The position numbers and the translations under genes are program-made. The notes beneath the pieces are model-generated. The model was not told the DNA's origin. It saw only the letters and a program-made list of their open reading frames with translations, and made no database searches. This document shows positions 47,301-57,644 of a stretch of DNA of 64,000 nucleotides, one piece after another (positions within the stretch are counted from its first letter, which is position 1; the number at the start of each line of letters is the position of its first letter). Source of the stretch: Guadua angustifolia (Eukaryota; Streptophyta; Magnoliopsida; Poales; Poaceae); NCBI GenBank assembly GCA_036346375.1, contig CM070517.1, positions 46,100,200 to 46,164,199 of the forward strand. The letters are read 5' to 3'.

Positions 47301-47889
47301 TCGTTCAACTTCCTTCATCATATAACACAAGACATGCCCAGCCCAATCAAACTGGCTCAAAACTGAAATATCGAGGAGACTGTACAAGTAATCCAAGCAG
47401 ACATTATTTTGGGTTCCAGGGCATAGAACACTAGCCAACACCACAAGCATGAATGACCTCATAAAACTTTCCTCATCCACACTTGCTTTCATTAAAGCAG
47501 CAGCGCATGGTATTGATGCCTTCTCTCCAACCCTATACAAGGCACGCAGACCAACAATGTCCTCCACATTGCCTGATGTGACCACATGGTTCCCCCCAGA
47601 AGGTATCCCAAGAACTTTTACGACCATTTCTCTAGTGAACTTGATCACTTTACCATGGAAACGAAACTCACAGAAGGTGGGGTTGATCTTACCCAATAAC
47701 CACTCAGTAAGACTACATGAAATTTTGAACTTTGAAATGGATAACAAAGATCCAAACCCATTATTTGAAACAAATGCCTGCTGCTCTGGAGAATCTCGCT
47801 AACAAGGTCATGAATCCTAATTGCATTAAACCGGTGGTTCAAGAAACATTTGCTATTGCCAACAGCCATGATTTTCAAAAAGATATGCC
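44314..47889 (-). CDS. Mosaic gene: mobile-domain-like N-terminus, coiled coil, zf-XS, 3'-5' exonuclease
   Basis: Minus-strand exons by splice signals and phase: 47889-47232, 47133-46972, 46904-~46815, 46317-~46060, ~45963-45847, 45583-44984 and 44892-44314. The first exons have the plant mobile domain/DUF1985-like pattern (FTREMVVKVLGIPSGG, NYWVGGCLGFLV, then IIYMDFLNLETGPL), then a helical stretch (LQDIIDRHEKLWANDLESV). The sixth exon carries an acidic linker and a zf-XS finger (YYNVLKSKGIKMICNPDGTF then HCPLCPSKKKDH). The last is a WRN-like DEDDy exonuclease domain with LDTES, HKDAHLL and YACFDAY. The last two exons join in phase and are fully open (392 residues). The 5' part shows a one-base frameshift near 47798 and a MITE in an intron or exon edge near 46.6-46.8 kb, so the full gene may be decaying. 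The exons may also belong to two transcripts. Confidence 0.55.
46400..46575. repeat. Intronic minisatellite, ~45-base unit
   Basis: TACTGGAACATGAA, then TAGAACTACAGGAACATG, then TAAAATTGCC recur about four times with changes. Shorter stretches of the same repeat occur at ~48105-48170 and, reversed, at ~44090-44230, so it is dispersed within this accessory region. Confidence 0.7.
46590..46814. mobile_element. MITE with CCTGTTCT ends (~225 bp)
   Basis: Left end TCCTGTTCTCCTCAGCTTAA pairs with the reverse complement of the right end (CCTGTTCTATACAACTCATT). Subterminal AACTTATCT repeats lie on both sides. It abuts the exon encoding FRDVLATPYQDQPIVEEHVE. The family was not named. Confidence 0.65.
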
Positions 47890-48099
47890 TACAAAACAAA
47901 CATGTCAAAACGAAATCAATACTGCTATTCATGAGGTATATAAAAAAGGTACAAGTAACAAAAAATAGTAGGGAGCTAATCCTATAATCAAAAGAATGCA
48001 AAAAAAAAACAATATAGTAGAATGCAATTCTGTAGAGTGTGACAAAAAATGTCTGCTGCTCAGGAGACATCTCGCTAAACCGGTGGTTCAAGAAACATT

Positions 48100-48660
48100 T
48101 GCTATTTCCTACTGGAATATGAATATATAACTACTGGAACATTTAAAATTTCCTAATGGAACATAGTTAAGTGTCAGTGCTGATGTTCAAACAATAGTTC
48201 ACAGCATTTTGGTATTATATTGGTCATTTCACTGTTATCAGATCATTGAATTCACTTCACCGAAATATGTGCCTTCCTCAAACCAGGTCATAACTGAAGA
48301 ACTTGGAATGAACCTAGAGAACTTTGAGCCTTAGATGTTGGGTACTTTAATTTGTTAATCACTCACTGAACTAAATTTGCAGGCAAGACCAAAATGAGGA
48401 TCAACTACACTCACTGAAATCACCACCACACCAACAAAACCTATGGTCCAAACTTGAAACCGAGACTTGAAACCTGCAGAGCGGGATATAGAGGGGAGGA
48501 GGAGGAGGTGACCACCTGCGGCGGAAGGAGCTGAAGCGGGCGTCGCTGAAGGTCTTCCTGGCGGAAGGAGTTGAACGGGTGTGCACAACAGCGGCGGGCG
48601 GAAGGAGCTGAACGGGTGTGCTCAATTCACTGTAATGCGGTTCAATTAATTTGATTTGTT
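48100..48660. other. 5' flank of the mosaic gene with a GC-rich triplication
   Basis: GGCGGAAGGAG(C/T)TGAA occurs three times between 48517 and 48616. No gene is supported; short minus frames here have no domain. Confidence 0.4.
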
Positions 48661-48667
48661 GTGTTAG

Positions 48668-48675
48668 TTGTGTAT

Positions 48676-48727
<52 letters not shown>

Positions 48728-48768
48728 GTATGTATATATACATATGTGTGTGTGTATATATATATATG
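48668..48768. repeat. TA/TATG/TG microsatellite
   Basis: CACACACA, TATATA, TATG and TGTGTG runs in sequence, a smaller relative of the one at 40.2-40.8 kb. Confidence 0.93.
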
Positions 48769-50140
48769 CAGTAATGTAGTATTCTAGACATGCCGCTCAA
48801 AAAACAAAAGTATTCTAGACATGTGTGATTTCTATTTGTCATTGAATTCACAATGAAGTTTAATGCAGAGGGTAGCTAGCTAGCTTGCTTGACCCTCTTC
48901 AAACTGTACCAGTTGACTGTGTGGTTATGAGTTTATGACAGAGTAGAATATTGTGCTCAAAGAGACCCAATGGAACCTAGTATCCACTTTGATGGGATCT
49001 ATACTTAATGCTATACCAACTATTTATTAAAATCGGTTAACCTTTTAATTTCTACTTAATGCACTGTTTATTATTGAATTCTGATTGCCTAAGACGCTAA
49101 CGTTGAAGCCAAGATTGTCCTGCTTTTGGCCAGACGAGCCACTCATGTTGAAGTTAGGACTTAGTGATTCTAAGCAACCAAGTCACTCACATTAAACCAC
49201 AACTTAACAATGTAATAAGTGCTTAGAAATACCGACCTAACTAAAAGATTTATAATTACAAAATGCTACTTTATTAACACGAATATAGATACAATATACA
49301 CCCCTTTGGTAGCTATCTATGATACACATCTCTACTTCATCTAGCTTTTATTATGCCCTTAAGCTCACATGGTGGTTTACAATGGCACACCTATAGCGCA
49401 CACACTAGGAGTGAGAAGCACCCCCTATTTATAGAATTACATGGCCATTAGATTGTTGCCATGTGGCACAATCCAAATCTTTCAACTACAAATATCTTAA
49501 TCACTAGAACATTCATCTAGAAATATCTAGCTCTAGAAATTTCTATACTTTACCATAAAGAATAGCAAAATAATTTGTCCTAGAGTATTCCTAGGAAATA
49601 TCTCTAACTTATGCCTTTTTGAGAATTCCGTGGAACCTTATGTATGCATCATATATTTTCTACATCTAATGTGAACCCAAAGTCTAATAGTATACTGCAC
49701 AAGAAGGGAAAAAAACATACTCAGAACATTCCACAGCATAGAAAGTTTCGCTATTTATGCAGTATTATTCATACAGAAACAACAGGAGTATTGTCGAACC
49801 TAATAATAATAATAACAACAATAAAATCACAGCATGAGATTCGACACTTAATTAAGAGTCGCATAGAAAGAAATCGATTCATACAAGCGTTGCAGAGTTG
49901 AAGTTTTCCCGCAGCTGCAAAGCCGCTGACCATTAGACAGGATCTAGAACAGAAATTCAGCGTCAGTTCAATACTAAAACAGTTAAAGCCGACAAGGAGA
50001 ATACAAATCCTACAGCAAACAGGAACTCGATTTTCTGGCATTCCCAGCCCACCAAGCAAAGCCGGGTCACAACCAGCTAGCCACACAGGATGCTTTTTAA
50101 CCGATAGCTACATTAACACATATTACATCTTGCCCTTTTC
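48769..50140. other. Intergenic DNA, possible LTR remnant
   Basis: On the minus strand, CTATAAATAGGGGG near 49424-49437 looks like an LTR core promoter, but no termini were found. Otherwise nothing is recognised. Confidence 0.3.
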
Positions 50141-50144
50141 GATT

Positions 50145-50350
50145 GATAATTGCATCCCCGCACACGTTTTCGGTTCTTGGAAAGCAAACGACATGCATGA
50201 AGCTCACATTAAGAAACATCAGGGCTTCCTATATGCATGGACTGAGTAGGATCAGCACCATTCGGAGCAATTCATTCAAAAGGGAAAAGCCGCATTGAAC
50301 ATCTCAAGCTGCTTTCTTGTACCCGGAAATTGTCCTCGGATATGTCGGCG
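50145..50350 (-). pseudogene. 3'-end relic of an F-box/DUF295 gene
   Basis: This stretch is a diverged copy of 50770-50970, the extreme 3' coding end and 3' flank of the intact gene next door. Shared words include TTTTCGGTTCTTGGA, AGCA(A/G)TTCATTCA(A/G)A and CCCGGAA(A/G)TTGTCCTC. Only the tail is present; the body of that copy has been lost. Confidence 0.6.
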
Positions 50351-50893
50351 CGAGGCTTTCAGAATTGCCGAGGTGTAGGTTTTTGTCCATGAAGCAAGGC
50401 CCAGCAACCAGACGGCGGAGTGGGCCTCCTCCTTCTTCCCTGAAGCAAGGCCCAGCAAACCGGAAGGTGTGTAACTTAAATTTATGCGAGGCGAAGTAAA
50501 CGATAATAAAATAAATAGGGCAAATGAAGAAGGCACGAGACATATGGGTGTTTATGGATCTTTCAAAAAAAAAAAACGTGGATTGGTCACTTCAAGAGTT
50601 GTAAGAAGAGAAACTGCCATGCAAGCATTACAGAGCTACTGACCTACTGTTGTCCACCACATGTGAAATCACTGATCAGCTAAAGGAACATGAAAAGTAA
50701 GTACAGATAATTTTGCTACTAGAAAACAGCTATAAATAAGATCAGCATCATGAAAACCAGACATCAAACAACAGCAAACACTTGTTTTCGGTTCTTGGAG
50801 GTAAACACCATGGTGCTCGCACCAAGCAGCATCTGGGGCTTCATGTACACTCAGACATCAGGCTCGTCAGGATCAGAGTTGATCTGCAGCAGT
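50351..50893. other. 3' flank between DUF295 relic and gene
   Basis: Contains AAGCAAGGCCCAGCAA twice (~50390 and ~50441). 50770-50893 is likely 3'UTR of the DUF295 gene, since it is conserved in the relic. Confidence 0.4.
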
Positions 50894-52274
50894 TCATTCA
50901 GAAGGAAAGAACCATGCTGGACTCATCGGTTTGCCATCTGGTGCCCGGAAGTTGTCCTCCGACATACCTGCGGCAAATGGTGCCGTTGTACCATCTCTCA
51001 TGTTGTACACAAACTTATCAAAAGGGGGGCCATTTTTAGCAGGGTAGAGGTAGCCATTAATGAAGTAGATGAGATCGTCTTCGACTTCCTCATACTGACA
51101 CGCAGGAAATGACTTGCTGCTGCACGGACTGATGAAGATGCAGTTCCCATCCAAGCTGTTAATTTCACTGAATCCGAAAGGGCTTGTGCTTAAGTCCACC
51201 ACAAATACACCAACCTTACAAATGTTATGCCAACCTTCACCACCACCCAAGTAACTGACGACTAGCAATAATTTCCCATGCCATTCCACTAGGTTCCACC
51301 TCTGTCCATAGCTATCCTTGACCTCAGGCAGCTCGGCCACACAACGCTCAACACGAGAAACCATTAGCCCGCGATCATCCTCCGAGATCTCAAAGGCAAA
51401 TAGGTTTGTGGTGAGATTGCTGAGCATGTAGAGCTTCCCCTGGTAGAAGGAGATATCACTGTACTTACTGATGCAGCCACTGTGGCACACGCACCACGAC
51501 CTCATCCCGGGCCGCCAGACGGCAAGCTTAGCTCCGTTCCGGTGCACAGAGAAGGCAGCCACCCTGCAGACGGAGCCAGCGTCAGGTGAAGAGGATAAGA
51601 CCACCTTGCAGAACGACATCACATACTGCGCGGCGTGGATCGTGCAGTCCACCACACCGTAGCCATTGATGATGGGGAGTGATCTGCTGTAGGCATCGAC
51701 GAAATGGGTGGCTGCAGAAGGAGGTGGGAGAGGGAGACGGACAACATCCCGGGAGAAAGCATTCATCAAGAAGCACTTGCCGTCACCATAGTAGCGACCC
51801 TTGTTGGGCTGCACGCCGGCGAGCCATCCTTCGAAGGAGCCGACGCAACGGACATCGTGAGCCGCCACCTCCCCAGGCAGCGGGATGCGGCTCGTGGCCG
51901 TGATGGTCGCGTCCGGGGAGAATCCGAAGAACTTGAAGTTGGACAGGACGAGCAGGGGGAGCGGCGGAGGCGGCGTCCGGTGGAGGCGCGCGGCGACGTG
52001 CCACGAGCGGCAGACGGAGCGCAGCCTAGCGCGGTCTTCGACGCAGGGGAGGCGGCAAACCACAACGCCGAGGATGTCGGACGGGATGTCCGCCCATGGC
52101 CGCCGCTGCGGCTCGCGCCCTGCCGTCAAAGGTCAAATCTAGGCATCTCAGGAGGCATTTCATCGAACATCGCGTCCGCACGGCCGCCACCGACGACCCT
52201 GACGTCGTGACCGCGTGAGTGATGCAGACGGGTAGGCGAGGGGTCTCACCTGATGTTCCTGTACCGGAATCCAT
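50894..52274 (-). CDS. F-box/DUF295 protein, two exons
   Basis: The long frame has no ATG at its 5' end. A 25-base first exon, 52274-52250 (ATG plus eight codons, MDSGTGTS), joins 52119-50894 through a 130-base GT-AG intron and gives a 416-residue protein in frame. Residues ~18-55 are an F-box (ADIPSDILGVVVCRLPCVED then RARLRSVCRSWH). The rest is the DUF295 propeller-like region with VRCVGSFEGWLAGV, SFYQGKLYMLSN, LVEWHGKLLLVVSYLG and the terminal SPAWFFPSE. Family knowledge suggests a substrate receptor in an SCF ubiquitin ligase; target unknown. The neighbouring pseudogene keeps the same tiny first exon (MDPGASTN before GTGTGT), which supports the model. No TATA was identified. Confidence 0.87.
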
Positions 52275-52279
52275 GGCCG

Positions 52280-53468
52280 CCGGAGGATGGCGTGGCTTGA
52301 GGGCTGGTCCCCTCGGGGAGCAGAGCGCGTCGCTTGCGTCGCTCCACTGGGGTGTCTCGGACTCTCGGTTAGCTAGACTGACGCTGTGAGCTTTCATCTT
52401 GAGATGCTGGAGGCAGCGGGTGCGGTCTGGTCTGACAGGTGGGACCCCCTACTGTCGTTCGGTGTCCACCTTGTGGGGCAGCTACCTTATTCCAGAAGAG
52501 ATCTTCTCAATTTCCTCTATTTTCGATTTTTTTTGTTAATATTGTCAAGAGTTGTGGTCAAGATATTGTAATATGATAAAAAAAAGGAATAGTTGATTGT
52601 TTGTCACAAAGTTGATGGTAGGTTACATGTCAGCAAGACATAGCATAGCAAATCATCAATTAACTTAGGTGTGGCAAATAATCAAATGTTTCAGAAAAAA
52701 AAAAAGTACTCATGCCTAGCTCTTCTACTTTTTACTGAAATGTTTACTATCATTTTGGTAAGTTGATTGAAAGGGCTTGCAAGACAAAGTTTACACGAAT
52801 CATGTGGTCTACATTATGCATTTTGCTTTATGTAAATATGATATTTGGATGGCTAGAGTTTGATTTTGGTTTGACCTCTCTTTTTCAATACAATGCTTTA
52901 CTCTCACATAGTGCTACTGAATTTGAAGCATTTAGCCAGGCAAATAGACATGACAGGGAGAGCAAAATTAACCGAATGGCAAACTCCAGGGACAATGAAC
53001 ACAACATGGCATATGCCAGATCTCACATGTAAATTGGAGTGATACTAACCCATGAATAAGAAGAAAAAATTACTAGATTATGCATCCTACGGAATCACCA
53101 AACTAATCACATTTTTGTGAGGACCAAAGTAAAAACCTTGAAAAAGACTACTGAATCGTAGGATGATCATGACAATATCATGCTTCATCAAGGAAGTGAG
53201 TGCTCCCATAAACTGCTAGCAATTTCAAGCTCGACGAGATAGTATGCCACTAACAATAGCAGCATATCCCAGTCATACTTCAAAAGAATAGAGTGACATC
53301 CAATTCAAGAAATACAAAGAAAAAAATACCGCCATTAAATGCATCACTTCAAGATTTTCAAGCCAAATATTTGATTCATAAGAGCATTAATGCAAAACTT
53401 TTTCGGTAATTGCGATGTAACTGACCATATAGACAACAGGTTGGAAAGGAAAATACACATCATTGTGC

Positions 53469-53470
<2 letters not shown>
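52280..53470. other. Intergenic DNA between DUF295 copies
   Basis: AT-rich from 52500 on. The frame at 52763-53032 has no domain. Nothing is recognised. Confidence 0.35.

Positions 53471-53471
<1 letters not shown>

Positions 53472-53502
<31 letters not shown>
53472..53502. repeat. GA dinucleotide microsatellite
   Basis: About fifteen uninterrupted GA units, directly downstream of the DUF295 pseudogene. Confidence 0.9.
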
Positions 53503-53505
<3 letters not shown>

Positions 53506-53559
53506 AGAACACGACAAACATTGTAGTATTCAGAGCCCCAAGTGTGCAAACAACAGCAC

Positions 53560-54905
53560 TAAACAGTCAGTGGGGTCAGTTTTGCTCTGCAGCAGTTGAT
53601 TTGTAAGGAAAGAACCACGACGGGTAAGCAAGTTTGTCTTCTGGTGCGCCAAAATTGCTCAGCAAAAACAACAGCAAATGGCGTTAACGCAAATCGCTCA
53701 TGTTGTACACAAACGTGTCGTAAGAAGGGCTGCAATAACCGGGGCAGATGTATTCATCAACAAAGTAGATGAGGTCACCTTGAAGGCTTGAACTCCATCA
53801 TAAAGACCGGCAGGAAAGGACTTGCTACTGCATGAGTACAATCGCCATCTAAGCTGTAGAAGTGTAGATCTCGGTGAGTCCATAAGGGTTGTGCTGAAGT
53901 CCAGCGCAAATACTTTAACTTCAGGAACAGTGAGCTCATCGCCGAAACCATCCTAGTATCTGATGATCACCAGTAGCTATCCATGCCATTCCACCATGTT
54001 GCAATTCACTAAACCAGTATGCACCACATGTGGCAGTGGCTCAGTCACACAATGTTCAACACGAGAGACCCTGACACCAGAATCATCCTACTCGAGCTCA
54101 AAAGCGAAGAGGCATGGCTTGAAACTCAAGAGCATGTACAGCTTTCCCTGGTAGAAGGCAAGATTACTGCGTCCAGAGAAACAATCACCATCACAAACAC
54201 ACCATGATTTCACCCCAGGCCTCCAGAGATCAAGTGTGCGCACATGCCTGTGGACGGTTAGAGAAAGTAGCCACAATGCATTTGGATCCAGAGTCAGGTG
54301 AAGCAGATATGACCAAGGAGCCTAGTGACATTGCATACACCCGATCACTGATGGTACAGTAGACCTCACCGGAGCCATTGATGATGGGGAGGAGAGTGCT
54401 CCTGGAGTAACCATTGAAATGGAAAGCACAGGAGAAAGCATTCACCGAGAAGCACTCGCCATCCCCATCTCTGCAATACTTGCTGGGCTGCACGCACAGA
54501 AGCCAACCTTCGAACGAGCCCACGCAACGGACGTCAGCGATCACCACCTCCTCAGGGAGCGGGCCGCGCCGGACTGCCGTCAAAGCCCCGTCCGTGGACA
54601 AGCTGGAGAACCTGAAGTTGGGGAGCACCAGCAGGGGGAGCGGCGGCGCGCCATTTGCGGCAGACCGACCGCACCCTGGCGCGGTCGGCGAGGAGGGACA
54701 GCAGCACCGTCGCCGGATCGGGCCCCGCAAGGAATATTGGCCTCTTCAGGGGTCTTTCGTCGAACGCCTCACCTGCACGAGCCGCAGGCGGGTACGACGA
54801 AGTAGCCCCACAGCCACCCACCACCACCACGGGACACGCGATACAGGAGGTGGGAGTCGGACACACCGTTGGTGCTGGCGCCGGGGTCCATCGCCGCCGG
54901 TGGCC
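53560..54905 (-). pseudogene. F-box/DUF295 pseudogene
   Basis: Paralogue of the intact gene at 50.9-52.3 kb. The first exon (MDPGASTN, from ~54903) and donor survive. The F-box is shortened (ATVLLSLLADRARVRSVCRK). The middle is open from 54730 to 54230 (PLLVLPNFRFSSLSTDGALT, then VRCVGSFEGWLLCVQPSKYC). After that the frame shifts: GVKSWCVCDGDCFSGRSNLA and FYQGKLYML lie in a second frame, and the 3' third is broken by further indels and stops, ending near YPSWFFPYKS. At least three frame changes rule out a full protein. Confidence 0.85.
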
Positions 54906-55424
54906 GGCGCAGCGCGGTTTCTTGATTCGACGAACCCCGGATAGCTGCGCCAGGTTAGAACTAGGTGAGAATCGAAACAGGTTAACGTTTTTTGCTCCAC
55001 GGGAGAAGGGGCTTACGATTGCAATGGCTGAACCCGTTGCTCCGGAGGATGAGAGATCGATCGCCTTCGCCTTGTGCGGCCTCGGAGCCTCGTGGCCTCG
55101 CGGTCGTGGGATTGTTCTGCTGATCTGCTCTATCCATGCCTTCCGGCAACCAAGGGGCAAAATGGTCATGGAAAGGTCGATTCTTGTGTGTGCCGCATTC
55201 CTTTCAGCTTTCAAATGGTGTTCGTGGCCTGGGCCCGGTCAGGCCCGCTGGCCCGACATGCTGATTTTTCGTGGTTGCTGCTGAACATGATCAATTCTTA
55301 CGTGGGTTTTGATTTAAATGGTGATTGCGGACAGTTAAAATGTCTCTCGTTGGTCCGACCCAGTGCAAGGGCTAGTAAAAGCCCATTGGCTGGTCTAGTC
55401 AGCTCTGACAAGAACTTTCTAGAT
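54906..55424. other. Upstream flank of the DUF295 pseudogene
   Basis: GC-rich near 55000-55260 with short frames and no domain. No gene is supported. Confidence 0.35.
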
Positions 55425-55641
55425 TCCGTTTGTTTTAGTTTTTGATTCTATATTCTAGCCTTAAAATTAGAATTAAAAACAAACAATCCGATTCTCACAA
55501 TCCAACCCACCTGTATACACTAGAATCCACAATCCACTTTATATGTACTTTTGGATTTCAGCTTTTAGAGAATTAGCTTCTCTACAATCACAATCCAAAA
55601 TCAGTTTTATGAAAGTCCAAAGCTGAAACAAACAGACCCTT
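55425..55641. mobile_element. hAT-like MITE, copy 1
   Basis: Right end GAAACAAACAGACCCTTA and the interior (AATCCACAATCCACTTTATA, then TTTTGGATTTCAGCTTTT) match the element at 57422. The left end TTCCGTTTGTTTTAG is eroded. Confidence 0.6.
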
Positions 55642-56250
55642 AAATGAACACAACTTCGGCATGACATAGCTTTTTCTTTCTGGTTTGGTACACATTTCTG
55701 TCAGAACTCAGAACAGATGAGACCAGCAGTAGGATTACATATGCATCTTGAAAAATGTGAGATTTTCTAAGAAACTATTGAGGCTCAAATTGAAGTGTTC
55801 TAATGCTATTCAGTATTCCTCTCTGCACGCCTTGGGTGCTTCGAGTGCCGCTTGTATGGAAATGCGTGTTCAGAATAAGCTCAATTATCGACTGTTCATG
55901 TTTGTACGCCAGATCACTACAGAATTTTTTGTTGATAGGACTCGTTGTTCATTTGCTCTTATATTTTGATGCCATTCTTACTTAGTGTACACAGACTAAG
56001 AGATCAATTCAAGAGAGCAACAATGAGATCGAGAGAAAACTTTAAGGTGCAATAATCCATTTCATGACTAAACCCTTGCAAACTGAACAAGTTACAAGGC
56101 TTCTTAGTAGTGAATAAGAACAGCTTAAAGATCACAAGAGATTTAAAACATATATATACTCATGTCTAGCATCTGAAGTGTAGCACACCATCTACCATGG
56201 ACTTGATTTTGTGTAGCATCATTACCAGCTCGTGCTTCATGGCTCCTTGC
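55642..56250. other. Intergenic DNA downstream of a DUF538 gene
   Basis: AT-rich; 56100-56250 is probably 3'UTR of the DUF538 gene. Nothing else is recognised. Confidence 0.35.
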
Positions 56251-56253
56251 TCC

Positions 56254-56682
56254 CTACTCTCCGAGTGCAAAGGCTGCTGCATCAAAGGTTTCAGACAACC
56301 CGGTGCCGGTCTTGAAGGTGACCTTGCCAGGAGACGCCTTATCAACATACACCTCCACCACACTGAGCCATAGCAGCAGCTCCTTGGTCTTCACCCCGAT
56401 GATCTTCTTCATCTTCCCCGGCTCGACGAAGGCCGCCACCTCGCCGGCGTAGGAGACAGTCTGCTTGATCTTCTTGAAAGTGTGCTCCTTCTTCTTCTTG
56501 TGAAGGATCCACATGAACCCGCTCGCACGGTTGTACCCGAACTCTTCGACGTCGTCCAGCGGGAACAGGCCCTTCGGGAGGCCGAGCTCATCGAGAAGCT
56601 CCATGGACTTCTTCTTGCAGATATCCTCCCCTTTGACGATCTCCGCACCGTCACGGTGGCTCTCCACAACCTGGGACGCCAT
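56254..56682 (-). CDS. DUF538 domain protein, copy 1
   Basis: An intact single-exon frame of 142 residues filled by the plant DUF538 domain: ELLDELGLPKGLFPLDDVEE at residues ~28-47, FGYNRASGFMWIL, KIKQTVSYAGEVAAFVEPGK, KKIIGVKTKELLLWLSVVEV and VTFKTGTGLSETFDAAAF at the C-terminus. There is no signal peptide or membrane segment, so it should be cytosolic. DUF538 proteins form a beta-barrel-like fold reported as stress-responsive in plants; biochemical activity is not settled. A TATA box sits ~110 bases upstream. It is ~84% identical by eye to the copy at 63.3-63.8 kb, same strand and same length. Confidence 0.92.
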   Translation of the reverse strand: MASQVVESHRDGAEIVKGEDICKKKSMELLDELGLPKGLFPLDDVEEFGYNRASGFMWILHKKKKEHTFKKIKQTVSYAGEVAAFVEPGKMKKIIGVKTKELLLWLSVVEVYVDKASPGKVTFKTGTGLSETFDAAAFALGE

Positions 56683-56790
56683 GAAAGTACTTTCTAGTAT
56701 TTGTTTGCAACGAAGATGTGCTAATTAATTTTCTAAATTGGAAGAGCTAACTAGAGCTTACTATGACGGAATATGAGGAGCTGGGGCAAC

Positions 56791-56797
56791 TTATATA
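56791..56797 (-). promoter_or_regulatory. TATA box of DUF538 copy 1
   Basis: The minus strand reads CTATATAAGTTGCCCC, about 110 bases before ATG 56682. The same box and spacing precede DUF538 copy 2. Confidence 0.7.
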
Positions 56798-56799
56798 GA

Positions 56800-57303
56800 T
56801 GTTTCAAGCTAGGCATGTATGATTGATTCATTGTGTGTGAGCGCCAACTTAGTGAGACCGGCAGGTATGCCTACTTTGCGCAATGGAGAGGCAAACTCTG
56901 TAGGCTTCGTTTTCATAGGCCGTCAAGAATGGAGTCAAGGATATTGTCCAGCCATTTCTGACCATGCAGATGATCAAGTCCATGACCAAGTCCATGGAGG
57001 CATATACTTCTTGGGATCTCCACATTAACAATACCACACTGGAGTGCTGGCCAGAGATGACCAAATCGACCATTTTGTACTAGTCCAGAAGTCCGGTGAT
57101 CTGGTCCAAGAAGTCGCGCAGGATGTGTACTGTAGGAACCAAGTCAAAAAAAATTCAGTCATTTTCTAGTCTCAAACCATTGAAATTAGGACACTTGATA
57201 CTTCCCCATGTATAGCCCTCGTATTTTCTGAACTTCTCATCGCATTCGCGATCAAATAACTTCTAACAAGCAATTAGGTAGATACTAACTAGACATAGCG
57301 GAA
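56800..57303. other. Intergenic DNA between divergent DUF538 copies
   Basis: Lies between copy 1 (minus) and the broken third copy (plus). No feature is recognised beyond presumed promoter sequence. Confidence 0.35.
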
Positions 57304-57421
57304 ATGGCATCTCCCAGATCATTGAGACCCACCGTGCCGATGCAGAGGTCTTTAAGGGTGACACGGCAGGGAAGAAGAAGTCCATTGAACTTCTTGTGGA
57401 ACTGGGCCTCTCGAAAGTGTC

Positions 57422-57644
57422 AGGGCTTGTTTGTATTTGTTTTTGATTCTAGATTCTGGCTCTAAAAGCAGAATAAAAAATAAATAGTCCAATTTTAGGA
57501 ATCAATTTTCATAATCCAGCCCACCCATATATGCTAGAATCTACAATCTACTTTATATGTGCTTTTGGATTTCAGCTTTTGGAGAATCAACTTCTCTACA
57601 ATCATAATCCAGAATCAGCTTTTAGCGAATCCAAAGCAAAAACC
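57422..57644. mobile_element. hAT-like MITE, copy 2 (itself split by the solo LTR)
   Basis: The left end AGGGCTTGTTTGTATTTG is the expected partner of the family's right end (AAACAGACCCTTA in copy 1). Its last bases (CCCTTA) lie after the solo LTR, at ~61551-61557. It interrupts the DUF538 copy right after the LGLSK codons. Confidence 0.7.

Noticed and set aside
51704..52210. 168-codon plus-strand frame
   Set aside because: Antisense shadow of the intact F-box/DUF295 gene.
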